Of a stretch of DNA of 64,000 nucleotides, positions 18,301 through 27,395 are shown one piece after another. The DNA is from Arthrobacter mangrovi (GTDB lineage: Bacteria; Actinomycetota; Actinomycetes; Actinomycetales; Micrococcaceae). Both the position numbers and the translations under genes were made by a program. Position 1 is the stretch's first letter, and each line of letters begins with the position of its first letter. The notes beneath the pieces were generated by a model. The model did not search any database. It was not told the origin of the DNA and was given only the letters and a program-made list of their open reading frames with translations. Location of the stretch: contig NZ_BRVS01000008.1 in assembly GCF_026011795.1 (NCBI RefSeq), forward strand, positions 62,001 through 126,000, given 5' to 3'.

Positions 18301-19410
18301 TTAGAGCGAGCAGCCGATCAGCAGCGGTTCCGGGTGCAGCCTGATACCGAAGGCGCTTTCAACGCCGTCGCGGACGGTCCGTCCGATGGCGAGGATGTCG
18401 GCGGCCTCGGCATTTCCGCGGTTGGTGATCGCCAGCGTGTGCTTGGTGGACAGCGCGGCGCGGCCGCCGGCCACCGTGAAGCCGTCGATAGCCCCGTTGG
18501 CGGTCCCTGCCAGGCCGAAGCCCTTGCCGAAACCGGACCGGTCGATCAGCCAGGCGGCGCTGAGCTTCACCTGGTCGCCCGCCGGCCAGCGCGGCGCGTC
18601 GGACGGCAGGTGTTCCGCCGCAGCCGGCGGAACGATGGGGTTGGTGAAGAAGGAGCCGGTGCTGAAGGTGTCGCGGTCAGCCGGGTCCAGCACCATGCCC
18701 TTCGATGCCCGGAGCCGCAGGACTTCGCGGCGGACATCGGCGGCGGGCGCCTGCTCCCCCACCTCGACGCCCAGTGCCCGGGCCAATTCGGCATAGCGCA
18801 CCGGAGCGCCCAGCGCGTCGCGGCGCAGGCGGAACCGGACCGCCAGCACCACATAGCGCGGCGAGCCGTTCAGGGTCGTCTGCTTGAGCAGAGAATCGCG
18901 GTAGCCGAAGCCAAGCTCGCCGTTGGTGAAGGTCCGTACCCGGGCCTCCTGCCGGTCCCAGACGCGGACGTTCTCGAGCGTGTGGGACACCTCGGCTCCG
19001 TACGCCCCCACGTTCTGGACCGGCGTAGCTCCGGTCAGCCCGGGGATGCCCGAGAGCGCTTCCAGTCCCGCCAGTCCCTGTCGGACGGTGGCCTCGACGA
19101 GCTCGTCCCACTGCTGGCCCGCTTCGACGTCGAGCAGGACGGTCCCGTCCGCGGCGCCGTCCCCGGAGACCGCGTAGCCCGGATTCGCGATCCGCAGGAC
19201 CGTTCCCGGGTACCCGTCGTCGGAAATCACCAGGTTGGAGCCGCCGCCGATGATCAGCAGGTCCTCGCCGTGCTCGTCGGCCGAGCGGACCTCGGCAATG
19301 ACGGCCTCTTCGGACAGGGCCTCGATGTATTTCGCCGCCGGACCTCCCACCTGGACGGTGGTCAGCGGGGCCAGCTGCACGCCTGCTGCGGCCTCGCTGC
19401 TACCAGGCAC
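18301..19410 (-). CDS. murB: UDP-N-acetylenolpyruvoylglucosamine reductase
   Basis: The protein of 369 residues catalyses the NADPH-dependent reduction that yields UDP-N-acetylmuramic acid for peptidoglycan. The FAD-binding region shows LIIGGGSNLVISDDGYPGTV and GLAGLEALSGIPGLTGATPV, and the catalytic serine lies in STGSFFTNPIV. The GTG at 19410 lies inside the end of the upstream HadB-like gene; a later GTG at 19380 would shorten it by 10 residues. The arrangement hadA-hadB-murB on one strand suggests a single transcript. Confidence 0.92.
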   Translation of the reverse strand: MPGSSEAAAGVQLAPLTTVQVGGPAAKYIEALSEEAVIAEVRSADEHGEDLLIIGGGSNLVISDDGYPGTVLRIANPGYAVSGDGAADGTVLLDVEAGQQWDELVEATVRQGLAGLEALSGIPGLTGATPVQNVGAYGAEVSHTLENVRVWDRQEARVRTFTNGELGFGYRDSLLKQTTLNGSPRYVVLAVRFRLRRDALGAPVRYAELARALGVEVGEQAPAADVRREVLRLRASKGMVLDPADRDTFSTGSFFTNPIVPPAAAEHLPSDAPRWPAGDQVKLSAAWLIDRSGFGKGFGLAGTANGAIDGFTVAGGRAALSTKHTLAITNRGNAEAADILAIGRTVRDGVESAFGIRLHPEPLLIGCSL

Positions 19411-19828
19411 GGACCACGGCCTGCGCTTTGACCAGCACCTTCTGGCCGGCGGAGGTGACCGTGAGGTCCACCCGGACGGTCGAGTTGGCCTCGTCGACGG
19501 CGCCGATGACGCCCGTGACCTCAATCGTGGCGCCCGGACCGTCAAGGTCCTCGACGACCACCGGCTTGGTGAAGCGGGTTTGGTAGTCGACGACCGCGCC
19601 GGGATTGCCGATCCAGTCCGTCACGACCTGCACCGCCGCACCCATCGTGAACATGCCGTGGGCAATGACGCCCGGCAGGCCGACCTGCTCGGCGAAGCGG
19701 CCGTTCCAGTGGATCGGATTGAAGTCGCCGGAAGCACCGGCGTAACGGACCAGGTCCGCTCGGGATACGTCAATGGCAGCCGTGCCGATCTCCTGGCCGA
19801 CGGACAGCTCGTTCAGGGCAACAGTCAC
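19400..19828 (-). CDS. MaoC-like dehydratase, HadB-type
   Basis: The 142-residue protein has a hot-dog fold with the hydratase catalytic pair Asp/His in GASGDFNPIHWNGRFAEQVG, followed by VIAHGMFTMG. It matches the catalytic subunit HadB of the (3R)-hydroxyacyl-ACP dehydratase, which in mycobacteria serves mycolate elongation. Arthrobacter-like bacteria lack mycolates, so the natural substrate here is unclear. Its start overlaps the stop of the HadA-like gene by four bases, and its own stop overlaps murB. Confidence 0.82.
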   Translation of the reverse strand: MTVALNELSVGQEIGTAAIDVSRADLVRYAGASGDFNPIHWNGRFAEQVGLPGVIAHGMFTMGAAVQVVTDWIGNPGAVVDYQTRFTKPVVVEDLDGPGATIEVTGVIGAVDEANSTVRVDLTVTSAGQKVLVKAQAVVRAW

Positions 19829-20286
19829 TGGCCTTCCCCTCTCACCAGGATGGACGACGTCGTGGTGGCGATTCCCTCGCCCTCCGCGGTGCTGATTTCG
19901 GCCCGCGTAGTGATCATCGCGCCGCCGCCCATGGACCGGACCTGGTCCACGTGGAGTTCGGCCACGAGCTCGTCTCCGGCCACGATCGGCCGGTGGTGCA
20001 CGAAGCGCTGGTCGGCGTGAACCACGCGGGAGAAGTCGATCCCGGCCTCGGGATCCTCGATCAGCTGGGAGTCCGCGCGCTGGGCCACGATGATGGCGAA
20101 GGTCGGCGGGGCCACCAGGTCCTTGTAGCCGAGCTCCCGGGCCGCCTCAACATCGTAGTGGGCCGGATGCGTCGCCTTGACCGCGCGGGCGAACTCGCGG
20201 ATCTTCTCGCGGCCAACACTGTATGCATCACCGGCCGGATAGACGCGGCCGGTGAGCTCGGGGTTGACCCCCATCTGCTCTGTCAT
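19825..20286 (-). CDS. MaoC-like dehydratase, HadA-type subunit
   Basis: The 153-residue protein is a second hot-dog protein of the FAS1/HadA type (VNPELTGRVYPAGDAYSVG near the start, HADQRFVHHRPIVAGDELV in the middle). It lacks the D-x-x-x-H catalytic pair of HadB, as expected for the non-catalytic partner in the heterodimer. The ATG at 20286 follows AAAGGAGTTCC. It is translationally coupled to the HadB-like gene. The pair probably acts on hydroxyacyl thioesters. Confidence 0.8.
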   Translation of the reverse strand: MTEQMGVNPELTGRVYPAGDAYSVGREKIREFARAVKATHPAHYDVEAARELGYKDLVAPPTFAIIVAQRADSQLIEDPEAGIDFSRVVHADQRFVHHRPIVAGDELVAELHVDQVRSMGGGAMITTRAEISTAEGEGIATTTSSILVRGEGQ

Positions 20287-20374
20287 GGAACTCCTTTGAG
20301 CGGGCGGAAACAAGCTTGGACAAGCCTAGTGCAGCGCCACCGGGGACGCTGTACGGAAGCCGGTACCGGAAGGG

Positions 20375-20614
20375 TCAGCTGCCCCTGCCGGACCGCGCGG
20401 CCGCCTGGCGGGCCCGGGCGTCCCGGGCACGGACCACCAGGCCGGCGAGGTGGGTCAGCAACCCGGTGATGATGAAGGCCAGCGCTGCCCACGTCAGCGG
20501 CTGCACACTGGCGACAGCGGCAACGACGGACAGCAGGATGCCGACGCCGATGAGGACCATGGCGGAGATGACCAGTTTGCGGTACAGCGGCGAGCCAAGA
20601 TCCCACGGGTTCAT
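20375..20614 (-). CDS. Small two-helix membrane protein
   Basis: The 79-residue protein has two hydrophobic helices (about 14-36 and 40-62) and a basic Arg/Ala-rich cytoplasmic tail. It begins MNPWDLGSPLYRKLVIS with a GGAGC sequence just before the ATG. It lies 88 bases upstream of the HadA-like gene in the same direction. No function is known. Confidence 0.7.
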   Translation of the reverse strand: MNPWDLGSPLYRKLVISAMVLIGVGILLSVVAAVASVQPLTWAALAFIITGLLTHLAGLVVRARDARARQAAARSGRGS

Positions 20615-20676
20615 GCTCCAAGGTTATCGGTTGGAGGCGCAGATCCCTCAACCGGGCGGGGCCGCCCCCGCCCCTC

Positions 20677-20722
20677 GACAACGACGCCGGGACCCGCGCA
20701 AGGCGGTCCCGGCGTCGTTGTC
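20677..20722 (-). terminator. Strong hairpin terminator after the DJ-1/PfpI gene
   Basis: Perfect 18-base arms (20677-20694 and 20705-20722) with a 10-base loop lie just after the stop of the minus-strand PfpI gene. There is no long T run, which is usual in high-GC actinobacteria. Confidence 0.75.
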
Positions 20723-20732
20723 CAGGGTCTGG

Positions 20733-21299
20733 TCAGGCGGTTTGCCCGCGGTGCTTGCCCTCGGCGACTTCTTCGATGAGCTTAGCGTTGAACGCTTCAA
20801 GGTCGCCCGGGTTGCGGCTCGTCACGAGGCCCTGGTCCACGACGACTTCCTCGTCCACCCAGGTCGCCCCGGCGTTCTTCAGGTCGGTGGCGAGCGTGTG
20901 GTACGAGGTCAGCTTCCGCCCCTCGGTAACGCCGGCCTCGATCAGGATCCACGGACCGTGGCAGATCGAGGCCACCGGCTTCCCGCTCTCGAAAAAGGCC
21001 CGGGTGAAGTCCACGGCGGCCTTCTCGACCCGCAAATGGTCGGCGTTGACGACGCCGCCGGGAATGACCAGGGCATCATAGTCCGCCGCGTTGGCAGCAT
21101 CGGCGGCCACGTCGACGGGGAACTTGTCCGCCTTGTCCACGCCCTTGAAGCCCTGCAGTTCGCCCGTCTTCGGGGCGACCAGCACCGGTTCCGCACCGGC
21201 GTCCTTGACCGCCTGCCACGGGCTGGTGAGTTCGACCTGCTCGACGCCGTCCGTCAGCAGGAAGGCGATCTTCTTTCCGGAAATGCTCTGTTCAGCCAT
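20733..21299 (-). CDS. DJ-1/PfpI-family protein
   Basis: The 188-residue protein has the class I glutamine amidotransferase-like fold of the PfpI/YhbO group. The nucleophile cysteine is in VASICHGPWILIEAG, the acidic partner is Glu in LLTDGVEQVEL, and YDALVIPGGVVNADHLR is the usual core strand. Members are described as stress-induced deglycases, chaperones or proteases. An AGGAAT ribosome site precedes the ATG. It stands alone. Confidence 0.9.
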   Translation of the reverse strand: MAEQSISGKKIAFLLTDGVEQVELTSPWQAVKDAGAEPVLVAPKTGELQGFKGVDKADKFPVDVAADAANAADYDALVIPGGVVNADHLRVEKAAVDFTRAFFESGKPVASICHGPWILIEAGVTEGRKLTSYHTLATDLKNAGATWVDEEVVVDQGLVTSRNPGDLEAFNAKLIEEVAEGKHRGQTA

Positions 21300-21610
21300 G
21301 ATTCCTCCAGTTCTTCGCAGAATCTTCGGGAGTTCTTCCCGCGTTCCACGCTAGCGAGGGAAGCGGGAACTAAGCAAGCTGACCATCTTGCAGCCCCACA
21401 CGCAGCCAGGCTGGACGGCCGGCCGTCCCCTGCCTCCGGCAGGTCTCGATCCGGGACTGGCCTTCGCCGCATCATAACGATCTGACATTGGCCTCTGCCC
21501 CCGGCCCGCCGCGAGTGGGATGATCGTCTCCCGGCCCTGCGGCATTTCCCCAACTGCCGTTTTCTTCAGCCGGCCACGTTATGCAGCGCTCCCGCTGGAA
21601 GGAGAATCCG
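21300..21610. other. Intergenic region without a recognised gene
   Basis: About 310 bases between the divergent PfpI and hypothetical genes. I see no ORF with convincing codon use, no RNA gene and no strong hairpin. It should hold the promoters of both neighbours. Confidence 0.5.
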
Positions 21611-21997
21611 GTGCCCGACCCCAATCGCGAACACGCGCAAATCATGCGAGACCTGTCGTTGCAGATGCTGTCGACATTTCCTACGGCCTCCGTCTTTCAC
21701 TGGCAAGTCGTGGAGGACCCGAAGACGGACGAGCCGCACGCCTACATAACGATGCTGCTGGATCATGAGGGCGGACGCCTCGACGAATTGTTCCCGCCGG
21801 GCAATGTCGACTGGACGGGCTACGCAGAGCAGCAGATCGTCCGCCGCTACGAGCGGCAATTGGGCTGGGCCAGCAACGAACGCGATGCCTCCTACGTCTT
21901 CTCCGTGAAGGATGCCCGCGAAATCACGGACCCCGAGGGAACCTGCACCATCGATCCCGGCTACGAAAACCACCCGGGCCTGGAGTGGCTCCGGTAG
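21611..21997 (+). CDS. Hypothetical protein
   Basis: The GTG at 21611 is preceded by AAGGAGAATCCG, an excellent ribosome site, and gives 128 residues. The sequence is acidic and soluble (LDHEGGRLDELFPPGNVDW) and no signal or domain is recognised. It lies just outside the left edge of the putative tetritol island, next to a transporter gene remnant. Confidence 0.65.
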   Translation: MPDPNREHAQIMRDLSLQMLSTFPTASVFHWQVVEDPKTDEPHAYITMLLDHEGGRLDELFPPGNVDWTGYAEQQIVRRYERQLGWASNERDASYVFSVKDAREITDPEGTCTIDPGYENHPGLEWLR

Positions 21998-22059
21998 GAC
22001 CCTCCTCGAAACAATGTGGGCCGCACCTTGGGAGCCGCCGCCGACAAGCCGCGCCCCGA

Positions 22060-22200
22060 CCGCTGATGACCGTTGCGCTGGGTTCGCTGCCGCGTGAGCA
22101 GTACGGCCATGCCAGTGCCATCATGGACGCGCTGCAGCAGCTGGCTGGCGCCGCGTGCGCGCCGATGGTGCGCCGCCTCCCGGAAAGCACGGACCACTAA
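22060..22200 (+). pseudogene. Fragment of a DHA2-type MFS efflux transporter
   Basis: The translation PLMTVALGSLPREQYGHASA continues IMDALQQLAGAA and resembles the conserved stretch of EmrB/QacA-type exporters just before the final helices. Only about 33 residues survive; the sequence degenerates after GAA and stops at 22200. The homology is judged by eye, from family memory. The fragment sits directly beside the left repeat of the putative island and probably is debris of rearrangement. Confidence 0.5.
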
Positions 22201-22238
22201 ATACGGTACGGAGCCAACGGAAACCCACGGCAACGACA

Positions 22239-22280
22239 AAAGGCAGGTCCTGCGGCTGAACCAGCCCGCTGACCTGCCTT
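22239..22280 (-). terminator. Hairpin terminator after the deoR-type gene, part of the left repeat
   Basis: AAGGCAGGTC (22240-22249) pairs with GACCTGCCTT (22271-22280), with further pairing possible inside the loop. It resembles in sequence and position the terminator after tRNA-Met at 33314-33355. Confidence 0.65.
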
Positions 22281-22286
22281 GTCCCT

Positions 22287-22320
22287 TGGTGGCGGTGCCG
22301 GGACCCGATCCTCGGACTTC
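22287..22320 (-). pseudogene. Degenerate 3' half of a tRNA gene
   Basis: On the minus strand this segment contains a T-arm, the acceptor 3' strand CACCGCC and the terminal ACCA. It matches tRNA-Met (33361-33394) at about 29 of 34 positions. Two T-stem pairs are broken and the 5' half of the tRNA is missing, so it cannot be functional. Confidence 0.6.
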
Positions 22321-22327
22321 TCTCCCT

Positions 22328-23182
22328 TCAGGACCTGGACGCCTGTACGTGGCTGTGCTTGGGGGAGGCGTCCGAATGCGAATGGTTGCGGGCCACCACC
22401 ACGTGAATGTTCCGGGATTCCAGCCGGGCGATGTCGTCGCGCTTGGTCCGCGAATCGACCACCACAGCGTCGAAACCGGACAGCGGCGGCAGCGCGTGCA
22501 GCGCCCGCTTCTCGAACTTGGTGTGGTCCACCAGGAGCAGCCGCTTGGCGGAGGCCTCGAACATTGCCCGCTTGATATCCACTGTCGCCTGGCTCTGGTG
22601 GAAGCACACATCGTCGGTGATGGCGGCGGCTGACATGACGAACAGGTCCGCGCGCAGGTTCCGTATGGCCTCGGTGGTCATTCCTCCCATGAACGAACTG
22701 CACCAGTTGTAGTAGGTGCCGCCAAGAGCCACCAGGGTAATGCCGCGGGCACCCTTAAGCTCATCGATGACGGTCAGGACGTTGGTCAGTACCGTCAGCG
22801 GGGCGCGGGAGGGAAGCATTTTCGCCAGCTCCAGCACGGTAGTGGAATCGTCCACGAAGATCGCCTGGCCGGGTTCGACGAACTCCAGTGCAGCCTTGGC
22901 GATCTCCTTTTTCTCCTCCCGCTGCTGACCGGCGCGGTAGACGTCGCTGGATTCGACCAAGCTGGATGAGAGTGCGGTGGCCACGCCGCGCGATTTGCGC
23001 AGCAAGCCCCTGGCCTCGAGCTCGTCCAGGTCCCGGTGGACGGTCATCTGGCTGGTGCCGAACCGCTCGGCCAGTTCATCGATGCGCACCGCGCCTTCGG
23101 CCATCACCATCTCCGAAATGGTCCGCTGCCGTTCGAGCTGCCGGGACAGCCGCGTGGTCGCGTTACCCCCCTCGGCCTTCAT
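22328..23182 (-). CDS. DeoR-family transcriptional regulator of the tetritol operon
   Basis: The 284-residue protein has an N-terminal winged helix (about 15-70, with MTVHRDLDELEARGLLRKSR) and a C-terminal DeoR sensor domain that binds sugar phosphates (IFVDDSTTVLELAKML, LRADLFVMSAAAI). The ATG at 23182 follows CAGGAGGAAAC; upstream in-frame codons lack a site. It is the last gene of the nine-gene minus-strand operon. DeoR regulators of polyol clusters usually repress until a phosphorylated intermediate accumulates, so it probably controls its own operon and the divergent eltD-like gene. Confidence 0.88.
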   Translation of the reverse strand: MKAEGGNATTRLSRQLERQRTISEMVMAEGAVRIDELAERFGTSQMTVHRDLDELEARGLLRKSRGVATALSSSLVESSDVYRAGQQREEKKEIAKAALEFVEPGQAIFVDDSTTVLELAKMLPSRAPLTVLTNVLTVIDELKGARGITLVALGGTYYNWCSSFMGGMTTEAIRNLRADLFVMSAAAITDDVCFHQSQATVDIKRAMFEASAKRLLLVDHTKFEKRALHALPPLSGFDAVVVDSRTKRDDIARLESRNIHVVVARNHSHSDASPKHSHVQASRS

Positions 23183-23241
23183 GTTTCCTCCTGAACTGTG
23201 GCCCCCCGGCGGTGCGCCCGCCGCGGACTGGACCTTCAACC

Positions 23242-24033
23242 TTACTTGCCAGTGGCTGCATCATTGGTGCCGCGCGCCGCCGCCTCCGCAAGGATGCCGG
23301 ACAACGCGCCAACGTCGTGCGCGAACCTGCCCAGGAACAGTCCGTCGACCTCCGGTCCCAGACGGGTCAGCAGGCCGGGGCCGGCGCTGCCACCGTAGAT
23401 GACCCTGTATTCGGCGAAGCCGCCCGAGGCGGCGAGCCAGGTCTTCAGCCGGGCGCAGACTGTGCGGATGTGCCCGGTCGAGGCCGGCTCCCTGGAGCCG
23501 ATCGCCCAGACCGGCTCGTAGGCGACGACGATGGGGGCCTGCCGGTTCCCCTCCGCCACCGCTGCGGCGAGCTGGGCGGTGCAGGCCTCGGCTGCCGCTT
23601 CCGCCGGCAGGCGCTGCTCCTCGCCGACACAGATGACCGGGATCAGGCTGTTGCGCTGGGCCGCCACGGTCTTGGCGGCCACGGCCCGGTCGTCTTCGCC
23701 GAAGAGCAGGCGCCGTTCGGCGTGGCCGACCTCCACGTACCGGCAGCCGGCCTCGTGCAGCTGTGCTCCGCTTACCTCCCCGGTGAACGGCCCCATGTCC
23801 TCCCAGTGGAGGTCCTGCGCCCCCAGCTGCACCGGCCCGCCGGCGAAGGCCTGGCCGGCGGGCACCAGGGCGGGGAAGCTGGGCAGGATGAACAGCGTCG
23901 TTTCCCCGCTACGGAGGGCGGGATGGTCTGCCGCCATCCGCGCCACTTCCCGGCACCAGCTGACGGTCTGCGCGTGGCCGAAGTACATCTTCAGGCTGAC
24001 ACCGAGCAGCGTTGGGGCCGGCGGCTGGATCAT
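23242..24033 (-). CDS. lerI: TpiA-like L-erythrulose-1-phosphate isomerase
   Basis: The 263-residue protein has the triosephosphate isomerase fold with all catalytic residues: Lys in [13 protein letters not shown], His in [10 protein letters not shown], and Glu in [17 protein letters not shown]. The active-site start SLKMYFG differs from the N-W-K-M-N of glycolytic TpiA and is typical of paralogues in erythritol/threitol clusters (LerI, EryH), which interconvert L-erythrulose 1-phosphate and D-erythrulose 4-phosphate. The ATG overlaps the stop of the RpiB-like gene. The substrate is inferred from context. Confidence 0.8.
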   Translation of the reverse strand: MIQPPAPTLLGVSLKMYFGHAQTVSWCREVARMAADHPALRSGETTLFILPSFPALVPAGQAFAGGPVQLGAQDLHWEDMGPFTGEVSGAQLHEAGCRYVEVGHAERRLLFGEDDRAVAAKTVAAQRNSLIPVICVGEEQRLPAEAAAEACTAQLAAAVAEGNRQAPIVVAYEPVWAIGSREPASTGHIRTVCARLKTWLAASGGFAEYRVIYGGSAGPGLLTRLGPEVDGLFLGRFAHDVGALSGILAEAAARGTNDAATGK

Positions 24034-24536
24034 CCGGATACCGGAGGTTCCGGGGCACCCTGCCGGACGGCCGCGCCCTTGGTTTCGTAATCGGTCATCA
24101 GCTGGACCTTCTTCGCGGAGGGCGACGATTCGTCGAACTCGTAGGTGAGCCATTCCTGCGCCAGCCGGCGGGCCAGTTCGATCCCGACCACGCGCTGGCC
24201 GAAGGTCAGCACCTGGGCATTGTTGCTCAGCACCGAGCGCTCCACCGAGTAGCTGTCGTGGGCGGTGACGGCGCGGATTCCGGCCACCTTGTTCGCCGCG
24301 ATGGCCACTCCGAGCCCGGTGCCGCAGACCAGCAGCGCCCGGTCGGCCTCACCGTTGGCGATCAATTCGGCCGCGGCAATGGCGATGCTGGGGTACGCGG
24401 TATTCTCCTCGTCCCCGACGCCAACGTCCACGACCGACTCCACCCGGTCGCTGGCTTCCATGTCGGCCTTGATCTTCTCCTTATAGGCCAGGCCGGCGTC
24501 GTCGCTTCCGACGACGATGCGGAGCTTCTTAGCCAT
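24030..24536 (-). CDS. derI: RpiB-like D-erythrulose-4-phosphate isomerase
   Basis: The 168-residue protein belongs to the RpiB/LacAB family. The N-terminal [17 protein letters not shown] and the catalytic Cys in [17 protein letters not shown] are intact. In tetritol pathways the RpiB paralogue (DerI, EryI) converts D-erythrulose 4-phosphate to D-erythrose 4-phosphate, which enters the pentose phosphate pathway. The ATG at 24536 follows GGAGAGACAC and lies inside the end of the kinase gene. A general ribose-5-phosphate isomerase role cannot be excluded from sequence alone. Confidence 0.82.
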   Translation of the reverse strand: MAKKLRIVVGSDDAGLAYKEKIKADMEASDRVESVVDVGVGDEENTAYPSIAIAAAELIANGEADRALLVCGTGLGVAIAANKVAGIRAVTAHDSYSVERSVLSNNAQVLTFGQRVVGIELARRLAQEWLTYEFDESSPSAKKVQLMTDYETKGAAVRQGAPEPPVSG

Positions 24537-26310
24537 GTGTCTCTCCTTTACGTTCGCTTTCCTGCGGTCCCGGCTCCCCTTCGTGGAGCTGGCGCCCGAT
24601 GGTGCGGGCGACCAGAGCCATGGACACGGCTCCCGGATCGGGGGTCCCCAGGCTTTTCTCGGCCAGCGGGCGGGCGCGTCCCATCTTCGGCAGCATCTGC
24701 GCTGTCGCTTCGGCCGACCGGTCGGCGACCTCGGCTGCCCGGTCCCAGGCTGTCCGCAGGGACTTTCCGGAGCCGACCTGCTCGCTGAGCGCGTCGCTGA
24801 AGGGCAGCAGAACATCGAGGAGGGTCTTGTCCCCGAGGCTGGCCTTGCCGAATTCCATGATCTTCCGGCCCGCGTCGGCGATGCCCGCGGACACGGCGGC
24901 GGCGTCGGGGGGCAAATCGTTGCCCACGCGCGCACCGACCGCGTTCAGCGCCATGCCCCACAGCGCGCCCGATGTGCCGCCGGCCTTGTCCGCCCAGGCG
25001 TCGCCAGCCAGGCGCAGCAGCGTGCCGGCGCCGGCGCCGTCAGCCAAGGCTTGCCGCCCCGCCGCCGATGCCGCGGCGGCCCCGCGCTGCATCCCGATCC
25101 CGTGGTCCCCGTCGCCGGCGACCGAGTCGAGCCGGCCCAGTTCGGCGGCGTTGTCGTCCAGCACCGCTTTGACTGCCTCGAGGATGGCCTGGACGCCTTC
25201 GGCAGCCTGGCGCGAGGCAGCCGTGGCCGGTGGCAGTTCCTCGACGGCAGACTCCGCCTGCTCGCCGGCGGCATCACCCTGCTCCGCCTCATCCACGGCA
25301 CCCTTGCGGTACGCCGGTGTGCTGGCCGGGGCGGTCCAGTACCGCTCCAGCTCCTCGTCGAGCCAGAACAACGTCAGCGACACCCCGGCCATCTGGAAGC
25401 TGGTGACCAGTTCCCCTACTTCGGGTTCGACGACGGTGAGGCCAACGTCGTCAAGCATCTGACGGATGCGCCGGTATACCACGAACAGTTCCTCCGACTT
25501 GACCGCGCCCAGCCCGTTGAGGATCAGCCCCACCCGGCCGCCGCGGACATCGCCGCCCGCCGCCACATCCTCGGGCAGGTCTGCCAGCAGCGTACTGACG
25601 AACAGCTCCGCCGCCTCGTCCGCGGTGGGCAGGTCCTGCTCGCTGATGCCGGGCTCGCCATGGATACCCAAACCTACGGCCATCTTGCCGGGCGGCACTG
25701 TGAAAAGAGGTTCGGACGAGCCCGGCAGCGTGCACCCGGCGAAGGCTACGCCGAAGGAGCGTGTGCGGTCGTTGGCCCGGGCGGCGACCCGAACCACCTC
25801 GTCGAGATCCGCGCCGGAGTCGGCGCAGGCTCCGGCCACCTTGAACACGGTCAGGTCGCCGGCGATGCCTCGCCGCTTGGCGGTCTCCGCCAACGGGGCG
25901 CTGGAAATATCGTCAGTCACCCTGACCGTACGCGCGGGGATCCCCTCGGCTTCCAGGCGCTCCTGTGCCTGGGTGAAGTTCAGGACGTCTCCGGCGTAAT
26001 TGCCGTAGCTAAACAGCACGCCGCCGCCGGTGTGTGCGGCTTTGGCCACAGAATAGATCTGCTGGGCGGACGGTGAAGCAAAGATGTTTCCCATGGCCGC
26101 CCCGTGGGCCAGCCCCGGACCGACCAGGCCGGCGAAGGCGGGATAGTGCCCCGAACCGCCACCGACAACCACGGCCACATGGCCGTGGGGCGGCCGGCTG
26201 CTGCGGACCACGCCACCGGGTACCCGCCGGACCCATTGCGGGTAGGCGGCGACGAATCCCTCGGTCAGCTCATCGGTGAAATCCTCGGGATGGTTGAACA
26301 GGTAAGCCAT
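24529..26310 (-). CDS. derK: Fused DhaK-DhaL erythrulose (dihydroxyacetone-type) kinase
   Basis: The 593-residue protein joins a DhaK domain (about 1-330) to a DhaL domain (about 385-575) through an acidic Ala/Glu linker, the layout of single-chain ATP-dependent ketose kinases. DhaK shows [15 protein letters not shown] and the substrate-binding histidine in GLGIHGEPG. DhaL shows the metal-binding [12 protein letters not shown]. Within this operon the likely reaction is phosphorylation of D- or L-erythrulose, as for DerK/LerK of Mycobacterium smegmatis; dihydroxyacetone is an alternative. It is coupled to the downstream RpiB-like gene by overlap. Confidence 0.85.
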   Translation of the reverse strand: MAYLFNHPEDFTDELTEGFVAAYPQWVRRVPGGVVRSSRPPHGHVAVVVGGGSGHYPAFAGLVGPGLAHGAAMGNIFASPSAQQIYSVAKAAHTGGGVLFSYGNYAGDVLNFTQAQERLEAEGIPARTVRVTDDISSAPLAETAKRRGIAGDLTVFKVAGACADSGADLDEVVRVAARANDRTRSFGVAFAGCTLPGSSEPLFTVPPGKMAVGLGIHGEPGISEQDLPTADEAAELFVSTLLADLPEDVAAGGDVRGGRVGLILNGLGAVKSEELFVVYRRIRQMLDDVGLTVVEPEVGELVTSFQMAGVSLTLFWLDEELERYWTAPASTPAYRKGAVDEAEQGDAAGEQAESAVEELPPATAASRQAAEGVQAILEAVKAVLDDNAAELGRLDSVAGDGDHGIGMQRGAAAASAAGRQALADGAGAGTLLRLAGDAWADKAGGTSGALWGMALNAVGARVGNDLPPDAAAVSAGIADAGRKIMEFGKASLGDKTLLDVLLPFSDALSEQVGSGKSLRTAWDRAAEVADRSAEATAQMLPKMGRARPLAEKSLGTPDPGAVSMALVARTIGRQLHEGEPGPQESERKGETHG

Positions 26311-26382
26311 GGGGAAGGTTCTCCTGGACCAAAGTGATAAGGGAGCGGGGCGGGCCGGCGGACGACCCGCCCCGCGGTGCCG

Positions 26383-27381
26383 CTATTCGCTGAGCGTGAA
26401 TGCGGAGGTGTACTTGTCGGTGTTCTCCTTGGTGATCAGCGTGCAGTCGAAGGCCTGTTTCTCGGTGTCGGCGCCGGTCTTGCCCGTCTTCAGGTAGCTG
26501 TCGACTTCCTCCACGACCTTCTTGGAGAAATCCGCCACCGGCTGCAGGACCGTGTAGCCCATCGAGCCGGCCTTCACCGCATCGACGGCATCCGGGGAGC
26601 CGTCGAAGCCGCCGACCTTGACGGACTCCAGCTTGCCGGCCTCCTTCAGGGCCGCGATCGCGCCGAGTGCCATCTGGTCGTTGCCCGCAAGCACGCCCTG
26701 GATGTCAGGATGCGCCTGCAGCATCGACTGCATTTTGTCGTGGCCCTGCTTCTGGTCCCAGTTGGCCACCTGGGCGTCCGCCCGCTTCAGGTCCGGGTAC
26801 TGGGACAGGACCGTGGCGTAGCCGTTGGACCGGGTGGCGGCGTTGTTGTCCGAGGGCGCGCCGAGCAGCTCGACGTAGGTTCCCTTGCCGCCCATGGCCT
26901 TGACGAATTCCTGCGCTCCGAGCGCGGCGCCCTGGGCATTGTCCGAGACGAGCTGGGCCTTGGCCAGGCCCTGCTGGTTGATCTCGGCGTTGACCAGGAA
27001 GACCGGGATGCCGGCGTCGGTGGCCTTCTGCACGGCACCGACGGATCCGTCTGCATTCGCCGGGTCCAGCACGATGGCAGCGGCTTTGTTGGTGATGGCG
27101 GTATCGATCAGATCGCTTTCGGCCTTGGTGTCGCCCTTGTGGGCGGTCACGTTGACCGTGTAACCGAGCTTCTCGCCCTCTTCCTTGACCACGTTCCCTT
27201 CGGTGGCCCAGTAAGGATTGGCGGGATCATTCACAATGGTGAAGATGAGGTTGCTGCCGCCCGCGCTGCCGGTGGCCTCTCCGGTGCTGCCGGTTTCCCC
27301 TCCCGTGTTACCGCAGCCGGTCAGCGCCGCAACGGTCAGGGCCGCAGCCAGTGCCGCGATCGCTTTCAGTTTCATGGACAT
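26383..27381 (-). CDS. Sugar/polyol ABC transporter substrate-binding lipoprotein
   Basis: The 332-residue protein has a lipoprotein signal peptide with the lipobox LTGC near residue 25, a Gly/Thr/Ser linker, and a ribose-binding-protein type fold (PF13407-like; NLIFTIVNDPANPYWATEGN, IQGVLAGNDQMALGAIAALK, VKVGGFDGSPDAVDAV). It should be anchored outside the membrane and deliver the polyol to the permease. The ATG at 27381 follows AGGAAAGGT. A 14-base gap separates it from the upstream permease gene and 72 bases separate it from the kinase gene, so it may be the most strongly expressed cistron. Confidence 0.9.
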   Translation of the reverse strand: MSMKLKAIAALAAALTVAALTGCGNTGGETGSTGEATGSAGGSNLIFTIVNDPANPYWATEGNVVKEEGEKLGYTVNVTAHKGDTKAESDLIDTAITNKAAAIVLDPANADGSVGAVQKATDAGIPVFLVNAEINQQGLAKAQLVSDNAQGAALGAQEFVKAMGGKGTYVELLGAPSDNNAATRSNGYATVLSQYPDLKRADAQVANWDQKQGHDKMQSMLQAHPDIQGVLAGNDQMALGAIAALKEAGKLESVKVGGFDGSPDAVDAVKAGSMGYTVLQPVADFSKKVVEEVDSYLKTGKTGADTEKQAFDCTLITKENTDKYTSAFTLSE

Positions 27382-27395
27382 ACCTTTCCTCAGTG

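Larger units (their letters stand above)
22239..22320. repeat. Left copy of an imperfect direct repeat (tRNA-Met 3' half plus terminator)
   Basis: This stretch aligns with 33314-33394. From 22271 to 22320 about 43 of 50 bases agree by hand alignment; the terminator loop differs by substitutions and one extra base. The two copies have the same orientation and bracket the ten tetritol genes, as attachment-site repeats bracket an inserted element. Confidence 0.6.

Noticed and set aside
21400-21500. Possible second tRNA remnant (strings resembling a T-arm and CATAA)
   Set aside because: The apparent pieces are in the wrong order and orientation for a tRNA and do not form stems.
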